This document shows, piece by piece, positions 54,253 to 63,017 of a stretch of DNA of 64,000 bases. The DNA comes from Glaciecola blandensis (lineage in GTDB: Bacteria; Pseudomonadota; Gammaproteobacteria; Enterobacterales; Alteromonadaceae): the NCBI RefSeq assembly GCF_031846165.1, contig NZ_JAVRIE010000005.1, positions 186,001-250,000 of the forward strand, in the 5' to 3' direction. A model generated the notes under the pieces. That model ran no database searches, was not told the DNA's origin, and worked only from the letters and a program-made list of their open reading frames with translations. A program made the translations under genes and the position numbers. Position 1 is the first letter of the stretch. The number at the start of each line of letters is the position of its first letter.

Positions 54253-55504
54253 TAAATCAAAAACCATATTCATTTTTGATTTGGACGGAACAGTGACAAA
54301 GCAAGAGACATTGCCGTTGATTGCTAATTCATTTGGTCTTGAAGATGAAATTAATGCCCTAACCGAACAAACGATTGCTGGTAATATTCCTTTTGTTGAG
54401 AGTTTTATACAGCGTGTTGCGATTCTTGGGAAGCTTGATGTCAATGAAGTGAACCAGCTTCTCTCCAATGTAAAGCTTTTTGAAGGTATCGCTGAGTTTA
54501 TTAATACGCGTCATGAACAATGTGTTATTGCGACGGGTAACTGTTGTGAGTGGGTAAGTGGGCTTGCCTCCCGATTGAGTTGTGAGTGTTATTCATCAAG
54601 TGCAATCGTTGAAAACAATAAGATTGTGAAGCTTAAATCGATTTTAAAAAAAGAAAGCATTGTAAAACGCTATCAAGCTGAAGGTTATCAAGTTGTGTTC
54701 ATAGGTGATGGCAACAATGATATGGAAGCGATGCGTCAGGCCGATATTGCTATTGCCTGTGGACTAACCCACTATCCAGCTAACAGTATTATGTCAGTAG
54801 CAGATTACGCGGTCTTTAATGAATGCAGTTTGTTGAGACTCCTGCACCAAATCAACCATGCGCAACAGGGAACGTCAGTTGTGCTAAGTTGCGCAGGTAT
54901 TGGTTCTCGTTTAGGTCTAGCCAAAACGAAAGCGCTCATTGAAGTAGGCGGTAAAAAGTTGATTCACTTTCAGCTAGAAGTGTTTGAAAAGGTCGAGGAT
55001 TTACGCGTAGTCGTGGGCTTTCAGGCACGTAGCGTCATTCAAGCAGTTTTAGATAAAAGAGAAGATGTGATTTTTGTATACAATCATGACTATTTTCAAA
55101 CAAAAACAGGGACAAGCTTTTTTTTAGGATCACGTCATGCAAATGAATTTTGTGTCGCGTGGGATGGTGACCTGGTGGTGCATCCTGATGATGTAGACCA
55201 TTGCATTGACTTTGACGGGGAGTACGTTGGTTGCAGTGATATTGTGTCTGAAGACGCAGTTTTTATAAAAACAGACGACAATAAAAATGTCATTGCTTTT
55301 GCTTTAGACAACGGTGACTTTGAATGGTCTGGACCGGCCAAAATCAAACGAGATAACATCAAATACCTATCGACTAATGTATTCAATCAAATTGAAGGTT
55401 TACTACCTCTTCCTTATCTAAAGATTAGAGCTCAAGATATCGATACGTATGAGGATTACAAAAACGCGATTAAATTTATAGAGAGTTGGTCAAATGAAAA
55501 ATGA
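54245..55504 (+). CDS. Bifunctional HAD-family phosphatase / LicC-like nucleotidyltransferase
   Basis: A 419-residue two-domain protein. Residues 1-205 form a HAD-IB phosphatase with nucleophile Asp12 and Asp14 (FDLDGTVTK) and IGDGNNDMEAM (153-163). Residues 210-419 form an NTP-transferase fold with the nucleotide-binding CAGIGSRLGLAKTKALIEVGG (216-236) and a metal site DGDLVVHPDD near residue 305. The second domain resembles LicC, CTP:phosphocholine cytidylyltransferase. I choose the ATG at 54245, just before the upstream stop and after GGAAG; two earlier in-frame ATGs are possible. Sandwiched between a LicD protein and a methyltransferase, it probably makes the activated phospho-headgroup. 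The exact headgroup is unknown. Confidence 0.78.
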   Translation: MPSKSKTIFIFDLDGTVTKQETLPLIANSFGLEDEINALTEQTIAGNIPFVESFIQRVAILGKLDVNEVNQLLSNVKLFEGIAEFINTRHEQCVIATGNCCEWVSGLASRLSCECYSSSAIVENNKIVKLKSILKKESIVKRYQAEGYQVVFIGDGNNDMEAMRQADIAIACGLTHYPANSIMSVADYAVFNECSLLRLLHQINHAQQGTSVVLSCAGIGSRLGLAKTKALIEVGGKKLIHFQLEVFEKVEDLRVVVGFQARSVIQAVLDKREDVIFVYNHDYFQTKTGTSFFLGSRHANEFCVAWDGDLVVHPDDVDHCIDFDGEYVGCSDIVSEDAVFIKTDDNKNVIAFALDNGDFEWSGPAKIKRDNIKYLSTNVFNQIEGLLPLPYLKIRAQDIDTYEDYKNAIKFIESWSNEK

Positions 55505-56129
55505 AGATGTAATCCAATACTACGACAAAATGGCGGAGCGAATCCAATGTCCGACCGAAACAAGAAACAAAGCAAAGGACTTTTCACAGTACGATATTGA
55601 ATTTATGAAAAAGCGAGCTTCTAAACAGAAGACACTATTGGATTTGGGCTCAGGAACAGGACTCTTGATAAATGCCTTAGTAGATGACTTTAAGCATATT
55701 ACAGCCGTAGAAAAATACCAAAACTTCTCTAAATTCATTTCAACGTCGCCGAATATTGAAGTGATAAATGCCGACCTCTTAGCGCTACCCATCAAACAAA
55801 AAACCTTCGATATCATCTCACTGTTTGGTGTTATGAATTGCTTCAACTTAGCAGAAGCGAAGTCAATTTATCAACAAGCTTTCGATTTGCTGAAGCCAGG
55901 AGGAAGCTTGATAGTTAAGAATCAAATGGGCATACATGAAGATGTTACCGTTAATGGTTATTCTGAAGAAATAGGATCTAATTATTTTGCTAACTATCGC
56001 CATGTCGAGGCAGAAATGGCCTTGTTAAATACATTTGGCTTTACTGATGTAAGAAAATTCGACATCTACCCTAAAGAGTATAATCGTTGGGAGAATACTC
56101 ACTTTTACGCTCTAAGCGCCAGCAAATAA
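55494..56129 (+). CDS. Class I SAM-dependent methyltransferase
   Basis: A 211-residue methyltransferase with motif I LLDLGSGTGLL (about 44-54), an acidic end of strand 2 (AVEKYQNF), and DIISLFGVMNCFNL with LKPGGSLIVKNQ in the later motifs. It overlaps the HAD-nucleotidyltransferase gene by 11 bp, so the three genes form one unit. Phosphoethanolamine or aminoalkyl N-methylation before activation would fit the cassette, but sugar O-methylation is equally possible from sequence alone. Confidence 0.8.
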   Translation: MKNEDVIQYYDKMAERIQCPTETRNKAKDFSQYDIEFMKKRASKQKTLLDLGSGTGLLINALVDDFKHITAVEKYQNFSKFISTSPNIEVINADLLALPIKQKTFDIISLFGVMNCFNLAEAKSIYQQAFDLLKPGGSLIVKNQMGIHEDVTVNGYSEEIGSNYFANYRHVEAEMALLNTFGFTDVRKFDIYPKEYNRWENTHFYALSASK

Positions 56130-56164
56130 AACGACACTAAGATGTGTGAGGGGTTATTCTTCGA

Positions 56165-58303
56165 CTAGCCAGCGTTTACTAGTGTAATAAAATCATCAAC
56201 CGGCAAAGGTCTACTCAAGTAGAATCCCTGCCCTGTTAAGCACTCATGTTCCTCTAAGAAGCGTTTCTGCATCTCATTCTCAATGCCTTCAGCAATTACT
56301 TTCAGCTTTAAGCTTTTCGCCATAGCGATGACCGCTAGCACAATTGCTTGATCATCGGGATTGGTTGCCAGGTCAAAAACAAAAGATTGATCAATCTTCA
56401 AGCAGTCAATCGGGAGATACTTTAAATAGCTTAGCGAGCTATAACCTGTGCCAAAATCATCGATAGCCACCCTAACACCCATTTCTCGAAGCTCTTGCAG
56501 CAGCTTACGGACCTTTTCATGGTTATCGACAAGGACACCCTCAGTTATCTCTAATTCGAGTAAATCTGGAGATACTCTATTTTTGATGACTGCATTGTTG
56601 ATGAAGTCGAATAAATGTCTATCTGAAATCTGACGAGGAGAAAGGTTTAAGCTCAGAGGCACAGATAGGGATTCTTTGGTTAACCTTGCGAGCACGCGGC
56701 ATACTTCGGAAATGACCCAGCGACCAATTGAAATAATTTGTCCGCTTTCTTCTGCAATTGGAATGAATTCCTCTGGGCTGATTGTTTCCTCATCATCCAT
56801 ATGCCAACGAAGTAGGGCTTCAGCCTTCACAATTTTGTTACTACACAGATCAAAGATAGGTTGAATGTGTAATTCAAATTGGTTTTTTTCAATCGCGTGT
56901 CGCAAAGCTTCCTCTAGCTTTAACCTTCTTTCCGATGCGATTTTTAAATCAAGAGAGTAAAATTGAACCGGTTCAGCTCCCCTTTGCTTAGCATGGTGTA
57001 GCGCTAAGTCAGCATACTTCATTAACTCTTCAATTGAGCTTGCATCAGAAGGGTAGTTCGAGACACCTATTTTGAGTGGTAATTCACAGCGATCGTTCTT
57101 ACTCGTGTAGTAGGGCTCCAGACTGGCGTTATGAATATTGTTTGATAGCATTATCGTATCATCAAGAAAGGCCTTGAAGTCTGGCTTGCTGGCATTCTCC
57201 GAAAAGTGAACAATGGCAAATTCATCAGCGCCAATGCGAGCCAGAAAGTCCTTATCTGGCAGTAGGCCGCGTAAACGCTGAGCTATTTTAGCCAACATTT
57301 GGTCGCCCGTTAGATGACCATGTAATTCATTGATATTTTTAAAGTTGTGTACGTCTAAATAGATAACATAGAAAGGTATTTGTGACGCAATAGTCTGATC
57401 TAGGGTCTGCCAAAAATACTGTCGATTCGGAAGGTTCGTGAGCGCATCGTGCAGTGATAAGTCTTCATTCGTTTGTAACAGGTACTTCACTCGAGTAACG
57501 TCACTTAGTGTGAATATCCAGTTCTGTATGGTCCCATTTTGATCTTTGACTGGGTTAATACTCACTTGGATCCATTTATGGTGATTGGGGGGAGAATGCC
57601 AATATAGCTCCCCCGACCAAGTTGAACCAGTTTCAAATATCCGCTCTTTTTCCGGATGTTGCTTACCCAACAAAGACATCATTATGTTGATAGGTTGTTG
57701 ATCAGTAATTTCAGCATCTAGTTCAAATAATGCAAAAGAGGATGGATTGGATTCAAGGATGTTAAAATGAGTGTCAGTGATAATTACACCAATTGAAGCG
57801 TACTGGATGGCTTCGCGCATGGGAATACTATCTTCCATACCAAGGTTGGAACGCAACAAGACTGAGCGTAAACGCTCATGCATGTAATCGTGTTTTTCAA
57901 TGACTTTATCATTTGAAATAAGTAATTCGCGGGCCAATTGCAAAGTTTCTTGTTGTCGCTGGTAAGCTTGTTTAACGTTATTAATGACCAAGTAACGCTC
58001 GTTATCCGCGCTTGCCGCAATAGCTTCTAAGTGCAATTGACTTGAATTGAGCACTTCGGTCCATATACCGCTGTGAACTTGACCTTCTGAATGCAGTTGC
58101 CAGAATTCGTGGGCATCAACAAGGAAGTCTGTTAGAAACAAACTGACCTCGCCTAAATCAACTTGTTTTCCATCATTCGCATTTGGGATCAGTTGCTGTA
58201 CCCATTCCGGGGAGGCTTGAACCACTTCAAAATCATTATCTTTTTGCAGCTTAAAGACTGCGCAATCAATAATCCCAAGGGCTTGAATGATAGATGGTTG
58301 CAT
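56165..58303 (-). CDS. PAS-GGDEF-EAL protein, likely c-di-GMP phosphodiesterase
   Basis: A 712-residue soluble protein. An N-terminal region of about 165 residues has no clear domain. It is followed by a PAS domain (about 170-280) and a GGDEF domain with GADEF at 358-362 in place of GGDEF. The EAL domain is complete (EAL at 495-497, DDFGTGYSSLSYLK, EGIENEMQ). The altered GGDEF suggests loss of, or weak, cyclase activity, perhaps with retained GTP binding, and the intact EAL suggests c-di-GMP hydrolysis. It is the last gene of a tight operon whose preceding gene, ending 4 bp before this start, is a Ras-like GTPase. I infer that the GTPase system controls this enzyme. Confidence 0.92.
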   Translation of the reverse strand: MQPSIIQALGIIDCAVFKLQKDNDFEVVQASPEWVQQLIPNANDGKQVDLGEVSLFLTDFLVDAHEFWQLHSEGQVHSGIWTEVLNSSQLHLEAIAASADNERYLVINNVKQAYQRQQETLQLARELLISNDKVIEKHDYMHERLRSVLLRSNLGMEDSIPMREAIQYASIGVIITDTHFNILESNPSSFALFELDAEITDQQPINIMMSLLGKQHPEKERIFETGSTWSGELYWHSPPNHHKWIQVSINPVKDQNGTIQNWIFTLSDVTRVKYLLQTNEDLSLHDALTNLPNRQYFWQTLDQTIASQIPFYVIYLDVHNFKNINELHGHLTGDQMLAKIAQRLRGLLPDKDFLARIGADEFAIVHFSENASKPDFKAFLDDTIMLSNNIHNASLEPYYTSKNDRCELPLKIGVSNYPSDASSIEELMKYADLALHHAKQRGAEPVQFYSLDLKIASERRLKLEEALRHAIEKNQFELHIQPIFDLCSNKIVKAEALLRWHMDDEETISPEEFIPIAEESGQIISIGRWVISEVCRVLARLTKESLSVPLSLNLSPRQISDRHLFDFINNAVIKNRVSPDLLELEITEGVLVDNHEKVRKLLQELREMGVRVAIDDFGTGYSSLSYLKYLPIDCLKIDQSFVFDLATNPDDQAIVLAVIAMAKSLKLKVIAEGIENEMQKRFLEEHECLTGQGFYLSRPLPVDDFITLVNAG

Positions 58304-58307
58304 ATGG

Positions 58308-58799
58308 CTATTCCGTTAACATTGTGGCTAAGAAGTGAAACATTTCTTCCACCTGATGGCCTGTTTTGGCACTCGTATGAAAGCTGCCTTTAAACGCCGC
58401 CGACAAGTCCTCCAGAGAGTTATTATCCCAGCTCATAGCCGGAGTTAAATCATGTTTATTTATAACAAGTACTGCTGGGATGTCACTGTGTTTTTGCGCT
58501 TCTTTAAAAATCTCTACAGCCTCTGTGAAAGATGCACTGCGTGTTTGGTCCATGACAATAATGTACGCGGAGGCCCCTCTTAAATACCTCGGATTAAAAC
58601 CGCAGTATTTATCGATGCCTTCTAAATCCCAAAGCATCAGTTGAACCGGCGTAAAACTTGAATCTACAATTTTTTTGTCAATCTTAACGCCTATGCTAGT
58701 CAGGTATTTTTCCGAGAAAATACCTTCCACGAACTGCTTAATCAGACTCGTTTTTCCGACTCCCGTGGGACCTAATACGCAAATTTTCTTTTGCAGCAT
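58308..58799 (-). CDS. Ras-like small GTPase (bacterial, Rab/Rup-like)
   Basis: A 163-residue stand-alone GTPase of the Ras superfamily. G1 is GPTGVGKT (10-17), switch I has Thr34 in KYLTSIGVKI, G3 is WDLEG (57-61), G4 is NKHD (114-117), and G5 is TSAK (142-145). The switch region is strikingly Rab-like. The position of Ras Gln61 is Ile62, so intrinsic hydrolysis probably needs a GAP or is slow. No lipidation Cys ends the protein. It lies 11 bp after an OmpA-anchored protein with a roadblock/longin-like region and 4 bp before the GGDEF-EAL gene. Such roadblock-type proteins regulate small GTPases such as MglA. Confidence 0.9.
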   Translation of the reverse strand: MLQKKICVLGPTGVGKTSLIKQFVEGIFSEKYLTSIGVKIDKKIVDSSFTPVQLMLWDLEGIDKYCGFNPRYLRGASAYIIVMDQTRSASFTEAVEIFKEAQKHSDIPAVLVINKHDLTPAMSWDNNSLEDLSAAFKGSFHTSAKTGHQVEEMFHFLATMLTE

Positions 58800-58810
58800 A
58801 TGAATACAAC

Positions 58811-60580
58811 TCAGTTATTTAGTTCGGCGAACATGACATTAAACAGGACCTTACGCGTGGATTTGATATCACCCGGTAAGTCAATTTCGCCAACACCAAC
58901 GGAAAACACATGTTCAGGCTTCAAGCCTCTCTCTACGAGGGCCTCCCGAACGACTAACGCGCGTTGTCTACTTAATCTTTGATTGTATGCGCTTTCACCA
59001 GTACTGTCACTAGCACCCACAATCACTAAATTCGCACTACGATTTAATCGAGTAGCAAGTGCCTCGACTTTTAAATAGAGTTCTCCAACCTTATCTAAAT
59101 TGGCGCTTTGGTCTTCACCTAAGCCAGACTCACCACTTTCAAAAGTGATTTGTACCGTACTGATTTCACCGACAAGCGTAACAAAAAGCTGTTCATTGAC
59201 TGCTTGAGATTGTGATAAGTCTATTTGATTATTCAGCAGTACAACTTGACTAGTATCAATTTGTAGCAATTTTTGGCCAGGAATCTGATTCAGTTTGCTT
59301 GTCATTGATTGGAACTCGCTAATAGGGAGTTCTCCGCCTAATGTCATGGCTTCGATATCAAAGCGTAAAGTCGGGTAGTCAGAGATAGTTTGGGTAACTT
59401 TTTGCGCAATCACTCGCTTATCGACAGACAAAAAGACGACTTCTTTTAGTCGAATAAAATCTGTGTTTATGTTGTTTTCAGCAAGCCAAGTATATGTTTC
59501 TGGGGCGATGGGGTCTCTGAGTGATGAGAGTTCAACTTGATATCTTCCGCTACTACTCAGTGATTGTATCACGATGCCAGGAGGTGGATTTAAGTCCTCA
59601 ATCTTGCTAACTACTTGGTGCGTTACCCACCATCCATATAAGTACCAAGCTAAGACTACAAAGAGAAGACCAAGGGTAATCCAGCCATACCAAGGGCGTT
59701 TATTCTTATCATCAATTTCAGCCTTTTCTTCTGCTAACAAACAGTCTTGGAGAAGGCCTGAAGTACTATCGAAGGGCTTTGCATCACCTGCATAACTCTG
59801 TAATTCATTGAAGTAAATGCGTTGTATTTCTTCTAATGTGAATTGCAGTTGCTCGAGGCCGGTTCGTGACATATTACCTGTAACAGCAGCCACTAAGATG
59901 ACTTGCGGCGCTTGTCGAATGAATAGGGTGAAATCATCCGTTTTGATTTGACCTAAATGCTGTTCACCACTCTCTTGCGTTGGACTTTGAAAAGAGTCAG
60001 CGACGAAGTCATTAATTGCCCCTAACATTGCAGAAACTAAGTCGGCGTCTTGTGTATCCGTTGTGCTGGCTGCGAGGGAATGCAGTAAGTTACCGGTTTC
60101 TTTGTGAATTAAGAGTACCTGTTCAACACGAAATAAAAACGTTTGTGAAGCCACATATTCACTGAATGAAATGCCAGAACGCCATGCATTAATTCGCCAT
60201 TTTAAACCTTTAAATGTAAAGCTGTTCTCAATGATGTCATTGGTTTTCTCGATAAAGTCAGTAAAGAATACAGCAACTGCTTTTCTAACTAAACTGCCTA
60301 CGAGAGGGTAAAGATAGTCAACGAAATCTTGGCGTTGTTTTTTAATTGAGCGTTCAACCGACTTAGCGACCATAGGTTGCAACACTTTCTGCACGGAACC
60401 GTCTGCACTGTCTCGGTCATGCAGAGCTTCTGTTAGGACTTGTGCAACGGCTGCACGGGACTCGGATTGGATTTCTGACTTTGTTTGTTCTAGCTTTTGC
60501 TTGAGCAATATCTGTCGCACTTGCTCAAGTTGTTGTTCTTCTTGAGTGCCGTCCTTTTGCACTTGCTCATCTTCTTGCAT
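58811..60580 (-). CDS. Membrane-anchored OmpA-domain protein with a roadblock/longin-like cytosolic region
   Basis: A 589-residue protein. The cytosolic N-terminus begins with a Gln/Glu-rich coiled coil (1-60). A conserved helical stretch follows (about 85-145; YLYPLVGSLVRKAV, FKGLKWRINAWRSG). Residues about 150-270 (VLLIHKETGNLLHSLAA, TLFIRQAPQVILVAAVTG) have the strand-helix pattern of roadblock/longin domains. One transmembrane helix lies at about 296-318. The periplasmic part ends in an OmpA peptidoglycan-binding domain (about 475-589, GASDSTGESAYNQRLSRQRA). It would tie a cytosolic GTPase switch to the cell wall. It is flanked by a coiled-coil gene (6 bp) and the Ras-like GTPase (11 bp). 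Confidence 0.82.
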   Translation of the reverse strand: MQEDEQVQKDGTQEEQQLEQVRQILLKQKLEQTKSEIQSESRAAVAQVLTEALHDRDSADGSVQKVLQPMVAKSVERSIKKQRQDFVDYLYPLVGSLVRKAVAVFFTDFIEKTNDIIENSFTFKGLKWRINAWRSGISFSEYVASQTFLFRVEQVLLIHKETGNLLHSLAASTTDTQDADLVSAMLGAINDFVADSFQSPTQESGEQHLGQIKTDDFTLFIRQAPQVILVAAVTGNMSRTGLEQLQFTLEEIQRIYFNELQSYAGDAKPFDSTSGLLQDCLLAEEKAEIDDKNKRPWYGWITLGLLFVVLAWYLYGWWVTHQVVSKIEDLNPPPGIVIQSLSSSGRYQVELSSLRDPIAPETYTWLAENNINTDFIRLKEVVFLSVDKRVIAQKVTQTISDYPTLRFDIEAMTLGGELPISEFQSMTSKLNQIPGQKLLQIDTSQVVLLNNQIDLSQSQAVNEQLFVTLVGEISTVQITFESGESGLGEDQSANLDKVGELYLKVEALATRLNRSANLVIVGASDSTGESAYNQRLSRQRALVVREALVERGLKPEHVFSVGVGEIDLPGDIKSTRKVLFNVMFAELNN

Positions 60581-60586
60581 GAGAAA

Positions 60587-61120
60587 TTAATCTGTTTCCA
60601 GATTAGTTGCCATTGTTGCCAAGAGCCTAGCCAAGGTTTTCCTATCTGTTTTACTGTCTGTCAGTTCGTGTGTTACTTGTTCTAGCTTTTTCATTGCTTC
60701 TGCGTATTTTGCTTCAAATACGACATTAATTTGCGCAATTTCTTTGCTAATTCGATCATTTAAGGCATCAGCATCGTCTTTACCTGCTGACTCTGTCATT
60801 TCTATTTGAGATTGGAGGCTTTCAGCGGATTTTACTTGGGCACTGTGATTATCTTCATGGTGGGCATCAATACTGTCGAGTTTAGTTTCCATTTCAGCAA
60901 ACTTAGCTGTCATGCTTTCATTTAACTCTTCATATTGTTTTAACTGAAACTCTCTGAGCGCCTCTATGGCTTGAGATAAGTCCGTATGAACTTGAGTAAT
61001 CTGTGTCTCTAACGCGTGTTTAGCATCGCCAAATACCAGTTGTCGCAATTGTTCCATTTCACTCAACTGAGTATTTTCTTGTTTCGATTCTTGACCAGAC
61101 TCGTTCGACTTTTTTGACAT
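60587..61120 (-). CDS. Coiled-coil protein of unknown function
   Basis: A 177-residue Glu/Gln/Lys/Ala-rich protein that is almost entirely heptad-like helix (about 20-170), with no membrane segment or signal peptide. It is the first gene of the GTPase operon, starting the minus-strand transcript, with only 6 bp to the OmpA-type gene. A scaffold or adaptor that joins the coiled N-terminus of that protein, or the GTPase, is plausible. I do not recognise a named family. Confidence 0.7.
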   Translation of the reverse strand: MSKKSNESGQESKQENTQLSEMEQLRQLVFGDAKHALETQITQVHTDLSQAIEALREFQLKQYEELNESMTAKFAEMETKLDSIDAHHEDNHSAQVKSAESLQSQIEMTESAGKDDADALNDRISKEIAQINVVFEAKYAEAMKKLEQVTHELTDSKTDRKTLARLLATMATNLETD

Positions 61121-61324
61121 TCCCTTCGCCCTTCTTGGTACGATCTCAGGAGACCATTTATCTAACTTGGATGAATTCTACTCTGTTTTTGACTGATTTA
61201 TAAACTTATTTTGTGATCCCCATCAAGCGGGGCGATATTGGCCGAGTAATTTTTCATATCATGAAATCATAATTTAGGTATAATTTAACATTAGAATAAC
61301 AAGAATAAAAAAAGTGAGTGAGAT

Positions 61325-62935
61325 TTGAGTAGCAGTAAAAACACTTCCGGTTCATCTTCTTCCAAACCCCAGGACATGGCACAATCGGGTTGGTTTTCCC
61401 GATTCTTAGCAACCGTTGAATGGCTAGGTAATCTTCTTCCACACCCGATTACTCTGTTTGCTATTTTAGCCGTCTTTATTGTCATCCTGAGTGGCATACT
61501 CGGTTACTTCGATGTCAGTGTGGCTGACCCACGTCCATTAACAGCGAAGGGTCGCGATCCTGACGGCATGATAGAAGTTATTTCCCTAATGAATGCTGAA
61601 GGCCTAATGAGAATTGTGACAGGCTTAGTCACAAACTTCACTGGCTTCGCACCTCTGGGGACAGTACTTGTTGCTTTGTTAGGTGTTTCTGTTGCAGAAC
61701 ATTCTGGGCTATTAAGCGCAGCAATGCGCTCTATGGTAATGAACGCATCAAAACGTATGGTCACCATCGTCATTGTATTTGCCGGCATTGTTTCAAACAC
61801 GGCGTCTGAATTGGGTTATGTTGTATTAATTCCATTAGCCGCGATGATTTTCCATTCATTGGGAAGACACCCCTTGGCAGGTTTGGCGGCAGCATTTGCC
61901 GGTGTGTCCGCTGGATACAGTGCAAACCTGTTATTGGGCACAGTTGATCCTCTGCTAGCCGGTATTACTGAAGCGGCAGCCCACATGATAGATCCTGAGT
62001 ATGTGGTTGGCCCTGAAGTAAACTGGTACTTCATGTTTGTAAGTACCTTTGTTGTTGCCACTATGGGCGCGATTGTGACGGAGAAAGTGGTTGAGCCTAG
62101 ACTAGGTGAGTATAATCCCTCAGAGGCGTCAATTGATTTGGGCGAACAAAAAATGGATGCACCCACAGCGCAAGAGAAGAAAGCGCTTAAATGGGCAGGT
62201 GTTTCTTTTTTCCTTGTATGTGCCGTGCTTGCTTTAACAGTTGTGCCAGAAGATGGTATTTTACGTCATCCTGAAACGGGCTTAGTCCAAGGTTCTCCTT
62301 TCCTTAAGGGCATTGTTGCTTTCATTTTCATTACCTTTGCCATTCCTGGTTTTGTGTATGGTCGCATTGCGGGTACTATGAAAAATGACCGCGATGTGAT
62401 TGATGCCATGGCAAAAAGTATGAGCTCTATGGGTTTGTATATCACTTTGGTATTCTTTGCTGCCCAGTTTGTTGCTTTCTTTAAGTGGACAAACTTAGGC
62501 ACAGTTTTAGCGGTAAAAGGCGCAACATTCTTGCAAGCTACTGGTCTTGATGGTCCGGAAGTCTTCCTGTTATTCATTATGATGTGCGGTATTGTCAACC
62601 TTTCTCTTGGCAGTGCATCAGCGCAGTGGGCAGTGACTGCCCCGATCTTTGTACCTATGTTAATGTTGATAGGCTATTCCCCTGAGGTAATTCAGGCGGC
62701 ATACCGAATAGGTGACTCCGTGACTAATGTGATTTCACCCATGATGAGCTATTTTGGCCTTATCTTAGCAATTGCTGCGAGGTATAAGAAAGATCTCGGT
62801 ATGGGAACCTTGATTGCAATGATGTTACCTTACACGCTTACCTTTATTGTAGGTTGGTCAGTATTATTCTACTTATGGGTATTCTTATTTGGTTTGCCAG
62901 TTGGACCTGGCGCAGAAACCTACTATATTCCATAA
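61325..62935 (+). CDS. abgT: AbgT-family transporter
   Basis: A 536-residue membrane protein with about 12 hydrophobic segments, typical of AbgT (p-aminobenzoyl-glutamate / sulfonamide-type drug transport). Family stretches include NLLPHPITLFAILAVF, GFAPLGTVLVALLGVSVAEHSG and SASAQWAVTAPIFVPM. The start appears to be TTG at 61325 with weak ribosome-binding evidence. It is 204 bp divergent from the GTPase operon and 82 bp before hemH. The relevant substrate in this organism is unknown, and the family also includes exporters. Confidence 0.92.
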   Translation: MSSSKNTSGSSSSKPQDMAQSGWFSRFLATVEWLGNLLPHPITLFAILAVFIVILSGILGYFDVSVADPRPLTAKGRDPDGMIEVISLMNAEGLMRIVTGLVTNFTGFAPLGTVLVALLGVSVAEHSGLLSAAMRSMVMNASKRMVTIVIVFAGIVSNTASELGYVVLIPLAAMIFHSLGRHPLAGLAAAFAGVSAGYSANLLLGTVDPLLAGITEAAAHMIDPEYVVGPEVNWYFMFVSTFVVATMGAIVTEKVVEPRLGEYNPSEASIDLGEQKMDAPTAQEKKALKWAGVSFFLVCAVLALTVVPEDGILRHPETGLVQGSPFLKGIVAFIFITFAIPGFVYGRIAGTMKNDRDVIDAMAKSMSSMGLYITLVFFAAQFVAFFKWTNLGTVLAVKGATFLQATGLDGPEVFLLFIMMCGIVNLSLGSASAQWAVTAPIFVPMLMLIGYSPEVIQAAYRIGDSVTNVISPMMSYFGLILAIAARYKKDLGMGTLIAMMLPYTLTFIVGWSVLFYLWVFLFGLPVGPGAETYYIP

Positions 62936-62945
62936 GAACCGAGCG

Positions 62946-62979
62946 ATACGGCAAGTCCAAATCTGGGGCTTGTCCGTAT
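62946..62979. other. Imperfect hairpin between abgT and hemH
   Basis: ATACGG-CAAG pairs with CTTG-T-CCGTAT (one bulge) around a short loop. It lacks a T-run, so it may be a weak terminator or mRNA end structure. Confidence 0.4.
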
Positions 62980-63017
62980 GTGAACACATTGAATCAATAT
63001 GTAGTTGAAATGGAATC

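Noticed and set aside
53200..56129. Glycan cassette as a recent genomic island
   Set aside because: Gene contents look accessory, but I saw no integrase, tRNA, direct repeat or insertion sequence at its edges, and base composition differs only mildly.
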